From CAVURS01 sp963834425 (GTDB lineage: Bacteria; Actinomycetota; Actinomycetes; Actinomycetales; CAVURS01), in contig CAWIBR010000013.1 of the NCBI GenBank assembly GCA_963834425.1, positions 62,001 to 126,000 on the forward strand: a stretch of 64,000 nt of DNA, in the 5' to 3' direction. Each line of letters starts with the position of its first letter. Positions within the stretch are counted from its first letter, which is position 1. A program made the position numbers and the translations under genes. Under the pieces are notes generated by a model. The model had not been told where the DNA came from. It saw only the letters and a list, made by a program, of their open reading frames with translations, and searched no databases. Positions 43,694-53,367 of the stretch are shown here, one piece after another.

Positions 43694-44544
43694 TCAGTCG
43701 TAGAGCGGTCGGGCGAAGGCCACGATCCAGGTCGGCCAGCCGGTCGGGCTGCTCCATGCCGATCATGTGCGCGACGTCGTCCCAGACGACGGCCCGGGCG
43801 TTCGGGGCGTTCAGCTCGAGGTGTCGGGCCGTGGGGGCGACGTAGCCGAAGTCCAGCGTGCCGGCGACGGCGAGGACCGGGCAGGTGAGCTCGGCCAGGC
43901 GCTCGGCGGCCGGCGGGTCGAGCCGCGATGCGACGGCCCATCTCGTGTCCGGGCTGGTTGATCGCGCGGTCCCACTCGACGACGGCGTCCCGGATCCATT
44001 GCGGCGCACGGCCTTCGGGCTGCGCCGGGCCGTCGACCCAGACCTTGACGTCGAGGTCGGCGATGGCGTCCGGGTCCGGCGGGTCGGCCGACTCCAAGCC
44101 GCTCGAACTGCTCGAAGATCGCGATCTCCTCGGCGGTGTCCGTCGGCCTCGAAGCCACTGAGCCCGGCGCCAACGCCGACGACGCCGAGCGACCCGGTCG
44201 GGGTGTTCGATCGCCAGGTCGAAGGCGAGAATGCCGCCCATCGAGTTGCCGACGAAGACCGCCCGCGTCGATCCCGAGCTGGTCGAGCAGCGCGACCGCG
44301 TCGGCCCGCGGGTCGAAGTCGACGTCCTCGGTGGTCGACTGGCCCCAGCCGCGCAGGTCCGGACGTACGACGCGGATGGCCCGCGTCGAGCAGCCTCGCC
44401 GTCACCGCGTCCCAGGACTCGAGCTGGGCGATGCCCGGCGTGGAGCAGCACGATCGGCGTCCCCGGGCCCTCGTCGCGATAGCGCAGCCGACCGCCGGGC
44501 AGGTCGAGGAACCGGTCCGGGCTTGCTTCCGTCGGTTGAGGCAC
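43694..44544 (-). CDS. Alpha/beta hydrolase, frameshifted
   Basis: About 280 residues from GTG 44544: EASPDRFLDLPGGRLRYRDE, then GPGTPIVLLHAG (oxyanion region), LESWDAVTARLLDAG. The nucleophile is in AVFVGNSMGGILAFDLAIEH (GNSMGG, Ser). The C-terminal part reads RLAELTCPVLAVAGTLDFGY (acid Asp) and AVVWDDVAHMIGMEQPDRLA (His); restored, it ends IVAFARPLYD with TGA at 43694. Four or more indels. The family is that of haloperoxidase/lactonase-like small hydrolases. It starts a minus-strand set with the NTF2-fold and GNAT genes; divergent from murB. Confidence 0.87.
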
Positions 44545-44610
44545 GTCCCGATCATCACGGGCCGCCCGCCTGGCTGCCAACCGGTTTGCAGTCGGTAGCG
44601 TTTGCGCGTC

Positions 44611-45686
44611 ATGGATGCCACCGCCGAGGTCGTCGAGGATGCCCCGCTCGCTGACCTGACCACACTGCGGGTCGGCGGACCGGCTGCGCGGCTGGTGACG
44701 GTGACGACCACGGACGACCTGGTCGACGCCGTGCACGAGGTCGACGACGCGGACGAGCCGCTGCTCGTCATGGCCGGCGGGTCCAACGTGCTGGTCGCCG
44801 ACGAGGGCTTCCACGGGACGGTCGTGCGGATCGCGACGGACGGCATCGAGGTGGCGTCGTCGGACCTGTGCAGCGGGATGTCCCTGCAGGTCGCGGCCGG
44901 AGTGCCCTGGGACGACGTCGTACGGCGTGCGGTCGACGAGGGCTGGGTCGGCATCGAGGCGCTGTCGGGCATCCCCGGCTCGACCGGGGCGACGCCGGTG
45001 CAGAACGTCGGCGCCTACGGGCAGGAGGTCGCGCAGACGATCAGCTCGGTCCGCACCTGGGACCGGCGCGAGGACCGGGTGCGCACCTTCGCCGTCGGCG
45101 AGTGCGGCTTCACGCTATCGCAGCTCGCTGTTCAAGACCGACAGCCGGTACGTCGTGCTCGACGTGACGTTCCAGCTGCCGTTCGGCGACCTGTCCGGGC
45201 CGATCGGGTACGCCGATCTGGCTCGGGCGCTTGGGGTTTCGCTCGGCTTCGCGGGTGCCGCTGGCGGATGCCCGCGAGGCCGTTCTGGCTCAGCGGCGGG
45301 CCCGCGGCATGGTGCTGGACCCGGCCGACCATGACACCTGGAGCGCGGGCTCGTTCTTCACCAACCCGATCCTGTCGACGGGGGCGTTCGCCCGGTTGGC
45401 CGCGCGGGCCGGGCTGGCGGGGGCGGGTGAGCCACCGTCGTACCCCGCCGAGAACGGGGTCAAGACCAGCGCCGCCTGGCTGATCGAGCGGGCCGGCTTC
45501 GGCAAGGGCTACGGGATGCCCGGGCCGGCGGCGCTGTCGACCAAGCACACGCTGGCGCTGACCAACCGCGGCGGCGCGAGCGCGGGCGACCTGCTGGTGC
45601 TGGCCCGCACCGTCCGCGACGGGGTGCAGGACCGGTTCGGGGTCCGGCTCGAGCCCGAGCCCCGCCTCGTCGGCCTCACCCTCTGA
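44611..45686 (+). CDS. murB: UDP-N-acetylenolpyruvoylglucosamine reductase, frameshifted
   Basis: FAD enzyme that reduces UDP-GlcNAc-enolpyruvate to UDP-MurNAc, the second committed step of peptidoglycan synthesis. N-terminal FAD motif: APLADLTTLRVGGPAARLV, LLVMAGGSNVLVADEGF; then IEALSGIPGSTGATPVQNVG and AYGQEVAQTISSVRTWDRRE. Indels near 45115 (restored FTYRSSLFKTDSRYVVLDV) and 45265. The active-site Ser is in TWSAGSFFTNPIL, then YPAENGVKTSAAWLIERAGF. The C-terminus ends EPEPRLVGLTL. An essential gene, so the frameshifts argue for sequence error. The 3' end overlaps the convergent adenosine deaminase by 11 bp. Confidence 0.95.
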
Positions 45687-46721
45687 CCCTGCAACTAGGG
45701 GTGCGGTCGAGCCAGGCGTCGATGTCGGCCAGGGCCTGGCGTCGTACGGCGTCGGGAGCTCGCGAGCCGAGGAACGAGCTCCGGGCCAGGTCGGCAAGCT
45801 CGGCGTCAGTGCAGGCGTGGTCCTCGCCGGGCGTAGCGGTACTGGTCGGCCAGCCGCGAGCCGAAGAGCAGCGGGTCGTCGGCGCCCAGGGCGATCCGCG
45901 CCCCGGCCGCCATCAGCGGCCGGAGCGGGCACGGCCGGCTGGTCCGGATAGACCCCGAGCGCGACGTTGCTGCCCGGGCAGACCTCCAGCGTGATGCCGC
46001 GGTCGACCACGTCCGCGAGCACGGTCGGGTCCTCCACCGACCGGACGCCGTGGCCGATCCGGTCCGGGTCCAGGTTGTCGAGCGTCGTCCGGACGTGTCC
46101 GGGCCCCAGCAGCTCGCCGCTGTGCGGCACGGACAGCAAGCCCGCGCCCCGAGCGATGCGGAAGGCCCCGGCGAACTCCCTTGTGTCACCACGCCTTTCG
46201 TCGTTGCTGAGACCGAAGCCGATGACCTCACCCGGCCCGTCGCCGGCATGGTGCACGGCGAGCCGGGCCAGGGTCCGGGCATCCAAGCGGGTGCCGCATC
46301 CGGCTGGCCGCCACGATCAGCGAGATGCCGACTCCCGTTGCGGCCGAGGCGTTTCGGGCGGCGTCCTGGATCAGCTCGAGGGTCGGGGTGAGCCCACCGA
46401 GATGCACCGCGTACGACGTCGGGTCGACCTGGAGCTCGAGCCAGCGCGAGCCGTCGCGGGCGTCGTCCTCGGCCGCCTCCAGCACGAGCCGGCGCACGTC
46501 CGACTCGTCGCGGACACACGACCGGGCGATGTCATAGAGCCGCTGGAACCGGAACCAGCCCTTCTCGTCGGTCGCGTGCAGCTGCGGGGGCTGCCGGCGG
46601 TCAGCGCGTCGGGCAGGTGCACGCCGTGCCGGCGTGCCAGGTCGAGCAGGGTCGCCGGCCGCATGGAACCGGTGAAGTGCAGGTGCAGATGGGCCTTGGG
46701 CAGCCGGGTCAGGTCACGCAA
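45676..46721 (-). CDS. add: Adenosine deaminase, frameshifted
   Basis: Zinc amidohydrolase that turns adenosine into inosine (purine salvage). The metal motif HLHLHFTGSMRP occurs near the start (RLPKAHLHLHFTGSMRPATL), followed by LEAAEDDARDGSRWLELQVD and LTPTLELIQDAARNASAATG. Later come VIGFGLSNDERRGDTREFAG (normally G-L-x-G-x-E), LSVPHSGELLGPGHVRTTLD (zinc His with general-base Glu region), DRIGHGVRSVEDPTVLADVV, LEVCPGSNVALGVYPD and IALGADDPLLFGSRLADQY (the catalytic Asp pair). At least five indels. TTG 46721 is 3 bp after the permease stop; restored, the stop falls at 45676-45678. Confidence 0.9.
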
Positions 46722-46724
46722 CGA

Positions 46725-47553
46725 CTAGGCCCGCCGCTCGCGCACCCAGCGGAAGGTCCGCACCGCGAGGAAGAGACCGACGACGAGCCAGGTCGACATC
46801 ACGAGCGCGCCCAGGCCGAGGTGCCAGGAGTGCCCGGGCTCGGCGTCGACCATCACCTCCGGCAGGAAGACCGAGCGCATGCCCTGCGCCATCCAGCGCA
46901 GCGGGAACGCCGAGGCGATCGCCCGCATCCACTCGGGAATGTTGTAGTAGGGAAAGAAAACGCCGGACAGGAACTGCAGGACGATGACGATCGGCGTCAC
47001 GACGGCCGGTGCGGAGCGACCGGACTTGGGCACCGCGGAGAACGCGATGCCGAGCGCCGTGCCCGCGGCGGACCCCGAGGAGGACCAGCCAGCCCAGCCG
47101 AAGCCAGTGCGCCGCATCGGCCGGGAGGTGTACGCCGAAGAACAGCCGGCTGCAGGCGAGCAGGATGGCCAGCTGCACCACCGTCGTGACGAGGACCTGG
47201 CCGATCTTGCCGAGGAAGAAGGCCAGCGGCGGCATCGGCGTACCGCGCAACAGCTTGAGGCTGCCGGTGTCGCGCTCCACCGACAGGCTGATCGCCATCG
47301 ACTGGAAGCTCGACTGCATCACCCCGCTGGCGACCATCCCGGTGAGGTAGTACTGCGCGGCGCTGATCCCCTGACCGGAGGGCAGCGTGATGAAGTCGTC
47401 GCCCGAGCCGAAGACCGACGAGAAGATCACCAGCAGGAGCACCGGGAAGGCCAGGATGAAGACGACCGCCTCGCGCTCGCGGCTGAACTCCTTCAGCTCG
47501 ATCACGGTGCGGGACAACGCGATCCGCGCGACGCTCGGCGTTTGGGCGGTCAT
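46725..47553 (-). CDS. ABC-2 type exporter, membrane subunit, frameshifted
   Basis: About 275 residues, six helices: VVFILAFPVLLLVIFSSVFG, AQYYLTGMVASGVMQSSFQS, SVERDTGSLKLLRGTPMPPL (typical ABC-2 loop), FFLGKIGQVLVTTVVQLAIL. After an indel near 47075: TPIVIVLQFLSGVFFPYYNI, PEWMRAIASAFPLRWMAQGM, STWLVVGLFLAVRTFRWV. Its ATG overlaps the stop of the ATPase (ATGA), so the two are translated together. DrrAB-like exporters pump drugs, lipids or polysaccharide precursors; the substrate is unknown. Confidence 0.9.
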
Positions 47554-48444
47554 GATGCGGCGGCCTCGCTGTCGACCTCGCTGTTGACCTCGACCGGTCC
47601 GATCATGGCCAGATAGACGTCTTCCAGGCTCGGCCGGCGCACCTCGAGCTCGGGCACCGCACCGCCGAACTGCTCGGACAGCGACAGCACCAGAGCGGTC
47701 GGCTCGTCGGTGCGACGCTCAACGATGCGGTCGCCCTCGCGCCACCGCACGATGGGCGTGCGCAGGTTGGCCGGCCCGATCTGGTCGACGCGGCCCACGT
47801 CGAGGATGACGCCGCCGGCGATCACGCCGACCCGGTCGGCCAGGTGCTCGGCCTCGTCGAGGTAGTGCGTCGTCAGGATCATCGTCGTGCCGCTGTCGCG
47901 CAAGGACTCCAGCAACCGCCAGAACGCCCGCCGCGCCTCGGGGTCGAAGCCGGTCGTCGGCTCGTCGAGGAAGAGCAGCTCCGGCTTGCCGACGATGCCC
48001 AGCGCGACGTCGAGCCGTCGCCGCTGCCCGCCGGACAGGGCGCCCGCGCGCGTGCCGGCCGACGACGTCAGGCCGACGGACTCGATCACCTCGTCCGGGT
48101 CGGCGCGGCTCCGGGTAGAAGCCGGCGAAGTGCCGGACCAGCTCGCGAACAGTCAGCTCACCGGCGTCACTCGTGGACTGGAGCACGATGCCGAGCCGAG
48201 CCCGCCAGGCCCGGTCCCGGGCGGCGGGGTCGTTGCCGAGCACCGTGACCTCGCCGGCGTCGCGCTCGCGGAAGCCCTCGAGGATCTCGACCGTCGTCGT
48301 CTTGCCGGCTCCGTTGGGCCCGAGCAGCGCGAAGATCTCCCCCGCGAAGATGTCCAGGTCGATCCCGGCGACCGCCGGACGTGCGCCGTAGGACTTCATC
48401 AGACCCCGAACCCGTACGACGGGCGCGCCTGGGTCCACCTGCAT
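47550..48444 (-). CDS. ABC-2 type exporter, ATPase subunit, frameshifted
   Basis: About 300 residues: VVRVRGLMKSYGARPAVAGI, Walker A LLGPNGAGKTTTVEILEGFR, Q-loop LGIVLQSTSDAGELTVREL, signature LSGGQRRRLDVALGIVGKPE, Walker B LLFLDEPTTGFDPEARRAFW, H-loop MILTTHYLDEAEHLADRV. One indel near 48110 lies between the Q-loop and the signature. ATG 48444. Partner of the overlapping permease. The C-terminal 90 residues are the usual DrrA-type extension. Divergent from the DUF6318 lipoprotein (94 bp). Confidence 0.92.
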
Positions 48445-48538
48445 GGCGCCCACTATGTCGCGCCGGTCGGAGAGCCTGCTGGCCGGTCCGTCCACAGGTC
48501 GGTTATGGACGATCCGGGTGATTCGCTAGGTTTGGGCG

Positions 48539-49137
48539 ATGCGCCGGATGTCGTCGGCCCGCAGGGGGCCACTCGCTACTGCTGTGTCCGTTGCTCTGGG
48601 CTGCCTGCTCGTGGCCGGGTGCTGCGGGTCAGACCCCGCCGCTGCCCCGACCCCGATGCATCCCGGTACGGCGGCCACCCCCACGACCGCCACCCCCAGC
48701 GGCAACCCCACCGACGTCGCCGCCGCAGCCGCCATCGCCGCCGTCCAGAAGCTGTACGCCGAGTACAACGCGATGCTCAAATCCGGCTCGAGCACCGCTT
48801 ATCGACGCACCTTCACCAAGGCGTGCGACTTCTGCGTCGGAAATGCCGACCGCGTAGACAGGATCCACGACCAAGGGCACGAACATCATCGGTGGGACGA
48901 TCTGCGCGTCGTGACTCGGCGTCGGGCTCGCACGAGGTCAGCGATCATCTGGTGGTCGTCGAGGGCACCAGTGACCGACAGCCCGAGTCGTCGTCGAAGC
49001 TGGAAGCACGAGTCATCGAGCAGTTCGCGGGCGGCGACGCCGTCCGATTTACGTGGACCGTTCAGAGCATCGCCGGTGACGTTGGCTCGTCACTGATGAG
49101 CAGGTGCCCAGTGATCCGACGGATGGCGCCTCGTTGA
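48539..49137 (+). CDS. DUF6318-like lipoprotein, frameshifted
   Basis: Secreted lipoprotein of about 195 residues. Signal peptide with lipobox: RRGPLATAVSVALGCLLVAG then Cys (LVAGC). A Thr/Pro-rich linker follows, then a domain AIAAVQKLYAEYNAMLKSGS, TFTKACDFCVGNADRVDRIH, resembling the DUF6318 pattern with C-x-x-C. After an indel near 48870: SHEVSDHLVVVEGTSDRQPE, VIEQFAGGDAVRFTWTVQSI. Its TGA (49135-49137) shares a base with the next ATG (TGATG), so the pair is coupled. Role unknown. Confidence 0.72.
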
Positions 49138-50032
49138 TGGCCGCTGGTCATGGTGGCGTCGTCTGCATCGCCGCGCCGGCATCGTCTGGCGCGGCTGAAT
49201 GCGCGACGCACTTCAACGACGCTCGGACGCGCATCGTCCTGCGGGAAGTTGGCGTTGCTCGTATGACCCGGAGACGCGGACCTTCGGCTATGGGTCGCAG
49301 ATCACGGCTTCGGATGATCCGGAGGGGTCGAAGTACGTCTACTCGCTTGGTCGACGCCATGCGATGAGAACGCGGGCACCGGTGGGATCTGCGCGAACTT
49401 CGCGAACTGTCCGGCCCGGGTCGGATCCCGATGGCGAGCCGTTGCGGGTGGCCCGGTTCCAGGGGGTGCGGGCGGAGAAGGGCCCGGACGGCCGACCGGT
49501 CGGCCAGATGGAGCCCTACGGGGAGGCGATCTGTGTGTATGAGGGGAAGTCGGTGCCGATGGCCGACGTGGTCGCCGCCGTTCGGGACGAGCTGGTCAAG
49601 CAGGTCGGCCGGCCGACCGTGGCGGTGCAGCCGGCGACCCGCGGGCTGGTCCACTGGCCGATGCTGTTCTCGGCGCCGGCCCAGCACACCACCCAGCTGG
49701 CGATCCAACGCCCGCTGGCCGGGGCGATCACCGCAGTCCCGACCTACGTCTGGGACCTGGGATCGGGCCAGACCGCGACCGGGGCCGGGCACCGCTACGC
49801 CGAGGGGATGGACCCGCGCTCGTCGGCCACTGACGGCTACTACGTCAAGGGCGTCTACGACCGGCCGGGCGTCCACCAGGTGCAGGTGCAGCTGACCTGG
49901 GCCGCCAGCATCCACCTGGGCGCCGGCGCCGGTGCGCTCGATGTCGACCTGGACCCGATCGTGTTCACCGCCGGCGGTTCGGCCACCGTCGTCTCGGCCA
50001 CCAACCGCCTCTACAGCACCCCCGGCCGATGA
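49137..50032 (+). CDS. Secreted protein of unknown function, partner of the DUF6318 lipoprotein
   Basis: About 298 residues from ATG 49137. A short hydrophobic N-terminus (GGVVCIAAPASSGAAEC) may be a signal peptide. An indel near 49255 separates TRIVLREV from SYDPETRTFGYGSQITASDD. The body reads RVARFQGVRAEKGPDGRPVG, PTVAVQPATRGLVHWPMLFS, AITAVPTYVWDLGSGQTATG, YYVKGVYDRPGVHQVQVQLT and ends FTAGGSATVVSATNRLYSTP. The last 120 residues look like a PKD- or Ig-like beta sandwich. Actinobacteria often carry such a protein next to a DUF6318 lipoprotein (from memory). Likely surface-exposed; function not known. Confidence 0.7.
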
Positions 50033-50034
50033 GG

Positions 50035-50084
50035 GATTCGAGCCCCGAGTGACCCAGCAGAGGGGGTCAGTTCGGGCTCGAATC
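50035..50084. terminator. Long bidirectional hairpin terminator
   Basis: GATTCGAGCCC (50035-50045) and GGGCTCGAATC (50074-50084) form a perfect 11-bp stem; TGACCC and GGGTCA pair inside it. It lies between the convergent secreted-protein gene and aspC. The build matches the hairpin at 6122-6194. Confidence 0.75.
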
Positions 50085-50095
50085 AGGAGAGGCGG

Positions 50096-51338
50096 CTAGC
50101 CGAGCAGCTTCTGGATCCGGCCGACGCCCTCGACCAGGTCCTCGTCGCCCAGGGCATAGGACAGCCGCACGTAGCCACTCGGCCCGAACGCCTCACCCGG
50201 CACCACCGCCACCTCGGCTTCCTCGAGGATCAGCTCGGCCAGCTCCACCGAGGTCGTCGGCGTGCGCCCGGCGATCGAGCGGCCCAGGACGCCCTTCACC
50301 GACGGGTAGACATAGAACGCGCCCTCCGGCATCGGGCAGACCACGCCGTCGATCTCGCTGAGCATCGACACGATGGTCCGCCGCCGCCGGTCGAAGGCCG
50401 CGCGCATCATCGCGACCGCGGCCAGGTCGCCGGTCACCGCGGCGATCGCGGCCCGCTGCGACACGTTGGCGACGTTCGAGGTGAGGTGGGACTGCAGGTT
50501 CGTCGCCGCCTTGATGACGTCGCGCGGGCCGATCATCCAGCCCACCCGCCAACCGGTCATGGCATAGGTCTTGGCGACGCCGTTGAGGACGATGCAGGTG
50601 TCGGCCAGCTCCGGCACCTGCACCGGCATCGACGAGAACACCGCGCCGTCGTACGTCAGGTGCTCGTAGATCTCGTCCGTGATGACCCAGATGCCGTGTT
50701 CGACCGCCCACTGCCCGATCGCCCGCACCTGCTCGGGTGAGTAGACCGCGCCGGTCGGGTTCGACGGCGAGCAGAACAACAGGACCTTGCTGCGCGGCGT
50801 ACGGGCTGCTTCGAGCTGCTCCACCGAGACCCGGTAGCCCTGGTCCTCGCCGGCGAAGACCTCCACCGGAACGCCGCCGGCCAGCCGGATCGCCTCGGGA
50901 TAGGTCGTCCAGTACGGCGCGGGCAGCAACACCTCGTCGCCCGGGTCGAGCACGGTCGCGAACGCCTGGTAGACCGCCTGCTTGCCGCCGTTGGTGACCA
51001 GCACCTGCTCCGGGCTGACCTCGTACGACGAGTCGCGCAGCGTCTTGGCCGCGACCGCCGACTTCAGGGCGGGCAGGCCGCCGGCCGGGGTGTAGCGGTG
51101 GTTCGCCGGGTCCGCCGCGGCCTCGATCGCCGCCGCCACGATGTAGTCCGGGGTGGGGAAGTCCGGCTCGCCGGCGCCGAAGCCGATCACCGGCCGCCCG
51201 GCCGCCTTGAGGGCCTTGGCCTTGGCATCGACCGCGAGCGTCGCCGACTCGGCGATGCTGCCGATCCGCTGCGAGATCCTGGCGAGATCCGGGCGGGATC
51301 GGAGGCCGGTCGGCTGAGGGAGAGGTCTGCTGGCTCAC
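50096..51338 (-). CDS. aspC: Aspartate aminotransferase (class I PLP), frameshifted N-terminus
   Basis: About 400 residues. After the start GTG 51338 (SQQTSPSADRPPIPP) an indel near 51280 leads to RISQRIGSIAESATLAVDAK, then VIGFGAGEPDFPTPDYIVAA, YTPAGGLPALKSAVAAKTLR, LVTNGGKQAVYQAFATVLDP, PAPYWTTYPEAIRLAGGVPV, CSPSNPTGAVYSPEQVRAIG, VITDEIYEHLTYDG and the Schiff-base Lys in NGVAKTYAMTGWRVGWMIG. The C-terminal domain is complete. This class makes aspartate from oxaloacetate; the position before tRNA-Trp-secE is the conserved actinobacterial one. Other 2-oxo acids may also be used. Confidence 0.94.
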
Positions 51339-51500
51339 CCGGCCATGCTCCCACTCGCTGGTTCGCCTGGGCCGCCCGGTCTCGCGTACAGTGGCCCCTC
51401 GGGTGGTTGACGACCGCCATGCTGACGCATGCCCACAATCGGTTAGCACGTGGGTACTGAACGTGGAACGGCGTCGGACAGCAGCCGTCACGCCGTCTGT

Positions 51501-51573
51501 AGGGCAGTGGCTCAATTGGTAGAGCACCGGTCTCCAAAACCGGCGGTTGGGGGTTCGAGTCCCTCCTGCCCTG
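51501..51573 (+). tRNA. tRNA-Trp (CCA anticodon)
   Basis: 73-base cloverleaf: acceptor AGGGCAG/CTGCCCT, D stem GCTC/GAGC, anticodon stem CCGGT/ACCGG with loop CTCCAAA, T stem GGGGG/CCCTC with TTCGAGT loop (one G-T pair), discriminator G. No encoded CCA tail. Located 34 bp before secE, its usual actinobacterial place. Confidence 0.97.
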
Positions 51574-51607
51574 CGTTGGAAGATCGCCGGATGACAAGGT
51601 GAGGTCA

Positions 51608-51883
51608 GTGACGGATATCAGCACGGCCGACGAGCGCGACCCGCGCGCGTCCGACCGCGGCCCGAGAGGTGCGAAGGCCCAGCGTGGCTTCTTCGCGCGG
51701 ATCGGGCTGTTCTTCCGTCAGGTCGTCTCCGAGCTCCGCAAGGTCGTCCGGCCGACCCGCAGTGAGCTGATCACCTACACCAGCGTCGTGCTCGTCTTCG
51801 TGACGGCCGTCATGGCCTTCGTCTCCGTGCTCGACTACGGGTTCGGGCACCTGGTGCTCCTGGTCTTCGGCGGCGGGAAGTAG
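51608..51883 (+). CDS. secE: Preprotein translocase subunit SecE
   Basis: Intact, 91 residues, single-helix SecE: a charged N-terminus (TDISTADERDPRASDRGPRG), then the amphipathic FFARIGLFFRQVVSELRKVV and the membrane helix SELITYTSVVLVFVTAVMAF. RQVVSELRKVVRPTRSEL is the family signature. It clamps SecY in the export channel. GTG 51608 with AGGTGAGG upstream. nusG follows after 55 bp. Confidence 0.96.
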   Translation: MTDISTADERDPRASDRGPRGAKAQRGFFARIGLFFRQVVSELRKVVRPTRSELITYTSVVLVFVTAVMAFVSVLDYGFGHLVLLVFGGGK

Positions 51884-51938
51884 CGCCGCAGCCCGCACCA
51901 CGTACGCCCCCAGATCTACCGAGGAAGCAGGTCAGCAC

Positions 51939-52745
51939 GTGTCCGAGCAGTGGACCGACACCCAGGTCGAGGACGAGCAGGTGACGACCTCCGACGACGC
52001 ACCCGTCGAGGAGGCCGAGCTCGCTGTCGACCCCACCGACGAGACCGCCGAGACCGCCGACGAGGCGCCCGCTGACGAGGCTCCGGCCGACGAGGCTCCG
52101 GCCGACGAGGCTCCGGCCGACGAGGCTCCGGCTGACGAGGCTCCGGCTGACGAGGACGACGAGATCGACCCCGCTGTGGCGTTCAAGGCCGAGCTGCGCC
52201 GGGCGCCGGGCGAGTGGTTCGTGATCCACAGCTACGCGGGCTACGAGAACCGGGTCAAGGCCAACCTCGAGACCCGGATCGTCAGCCTCAACATGGAGGA
52301 CTACATCTACCAGGTCGAGGTCACCATGGAAGAGGTGACCGAGATCAAGAACGGCCAGCGCAAGCAGGTCCGCCGCGTGCGGATGCCCGGCTACGTGCTG
52401 GTCCGGATGGACCTCACCGACGAGTCGTGGGGCGCCGTCCGGCACACGCCGGGCGTGACCGGCTTCGTCGGGCACACCCACCAGCCGGTGCCGCTGAGCC
52501 TGGACGAGGTCTTCTCGATGCTCGCCCCGACGCTGGAGACCAAGGACAAGCCGAAGACCGCCGAGGTCAAGGTCGTCGACTTCGAGGTCGGCGAGTCGGT
52601 CACGGTCATGACCGGGCCGTTCGAGACGCTGCCCGCGACGATCTCCGAGATCAACGTCGACGGCCAGAAGCTCAAGGTCCTCGTGTCGATCTTCGGCCGC
52701 GAGACCCCGGTCGAGCTCGCCTTCAGCGACGTCACCAAGATCTAG
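51939..52745 (+). CDS. nusG: Transcription termination/antitermination protein NusG, with repeat-rich N-terminal extension
   Basis: Intact, 268 residues. The NGN domain (WFVIHSYAGYENRVKANLET, VTMEEVTEIKNGQRKQVRRV, RMPGYVLVRMDLTDESWGAV) binds RNA polymerase; the C-terminal KOW domain (FEVGESVTVMTGPFETLPAT, KLKVLVSIFGRETPVELAFS) contacts Rho or S10. The first 85 residues are an acidic extension with six ADEAP-type repeats, coded by a 15-bp tandem repeat (52056-52145). Extensions of this kind are common in actinobacterial NusG, but repeat number varies. GTG start. Confidence 0.96.
   Translation: MSEQWTDTQVEDEQVTTSDDAPVEEAELAVDPTDETAETADEAPADEAPADEAPADEAPADEAPADEAPADEDDEIDPAVAFKAELRRAPGEWFVIHSYAGYENRVKANLETRIVSLNMEDYIYQVEVTMEEVTEIKNGQRKQVRRVRMPGYVLVRMDLTDESWGAVRHTPGVTGFVGHTHQPVPLSLDEVFSMLAPTLETKDKPKTAEVKVVDFEVGESVTVMTGPFETLPATISEINVDGQKLKVLVSIFGRETPVELAFSDVTKI
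52056..52145 (+). repeat. Six tandem 15-bp repeats in nusG
   Basis: Six head-to-tail copies of GCCGACGAGGCTCCG with small changes (the first ends GCGCCC; the second and sixth begin GCTGAC) encode ADEAP units, and a partial seventh follows. All copies keep the reading frame, so copy number can change by slippage without breaking NusG. Confidence 0.92.
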
Positions 52746-52818
52746 CCCGCCGGACCCGCACCGCCCCCGTCGTACCAAGCCTTCGTTCCACCACCACCCA
52801 CAGCAAGGAAGCCAAGGA

Positions 52819-53253
52819 ATGCCTCCCAAGAAGAAGGTCGCAGCCCTCATCAAGCTGCAGATCCAGGCCGGCGCTGCGACGCCCGCCCCGCCGGTCGGCC
52901 CCGCGCTGGGCCAGCACGGCGTCAACATCATGGAGTTCGTCAAGGCGTACAACGCCCAGACGGAGTCCGAGCGCGGCAACGTCATCCCGGTGGAGATCAC
53001 GGTCTACGAGGACCGCTCGTTCACCTTCATCACCAAGACGCCGCCGGCCGCCGAGCTGATCAAGAAGGCCGCCGGGGTCGCCAAGGGCTCGGGCGAGCCG
53101 CACAAGACCAAGGTCGCCCGGCTGACCCGCGACCAGGTCCGCACCATCGCGCAGACCAAGATGGAGGACCTCAACGCCACCGACATCGAGGCGGCGGCCA
53201 ACATCATCGCCGGCACCGCCCGCTCGATGGGAATCACCGTCGAGGGCAAGTAG
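52819..53253 (+). CDS. rplK: 50S ribosomal protein L11
   Basis: Intact 144-residue L11: [60 protein letters not shown], and the RNA-binding C-terminal domain [20 protein letters not shown]. It binds the GTPase-centre region of 23S rRNA. ATG 52819 behind AAGGAAG. It follows nusG after 73 bp. Confidence 0.98.
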
Positions 53254-53367
53254 TTACCACCCAGCAAGACCCAGCACGACCCATCAACACCAGCACCACG
53301 TGGCAGGGCCAGCTTCGGCCCGCAGGACCACAACTCCCGCCGTACACCTGATTGAAGGAGCAGCACC

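Noticed and set aside
52056..52145. Regular 15-bp repeats as a CRISPR-like array
   Set aside because: No spacers; the copies are contiguous, in frame within nusG, and code for ADEAP units.
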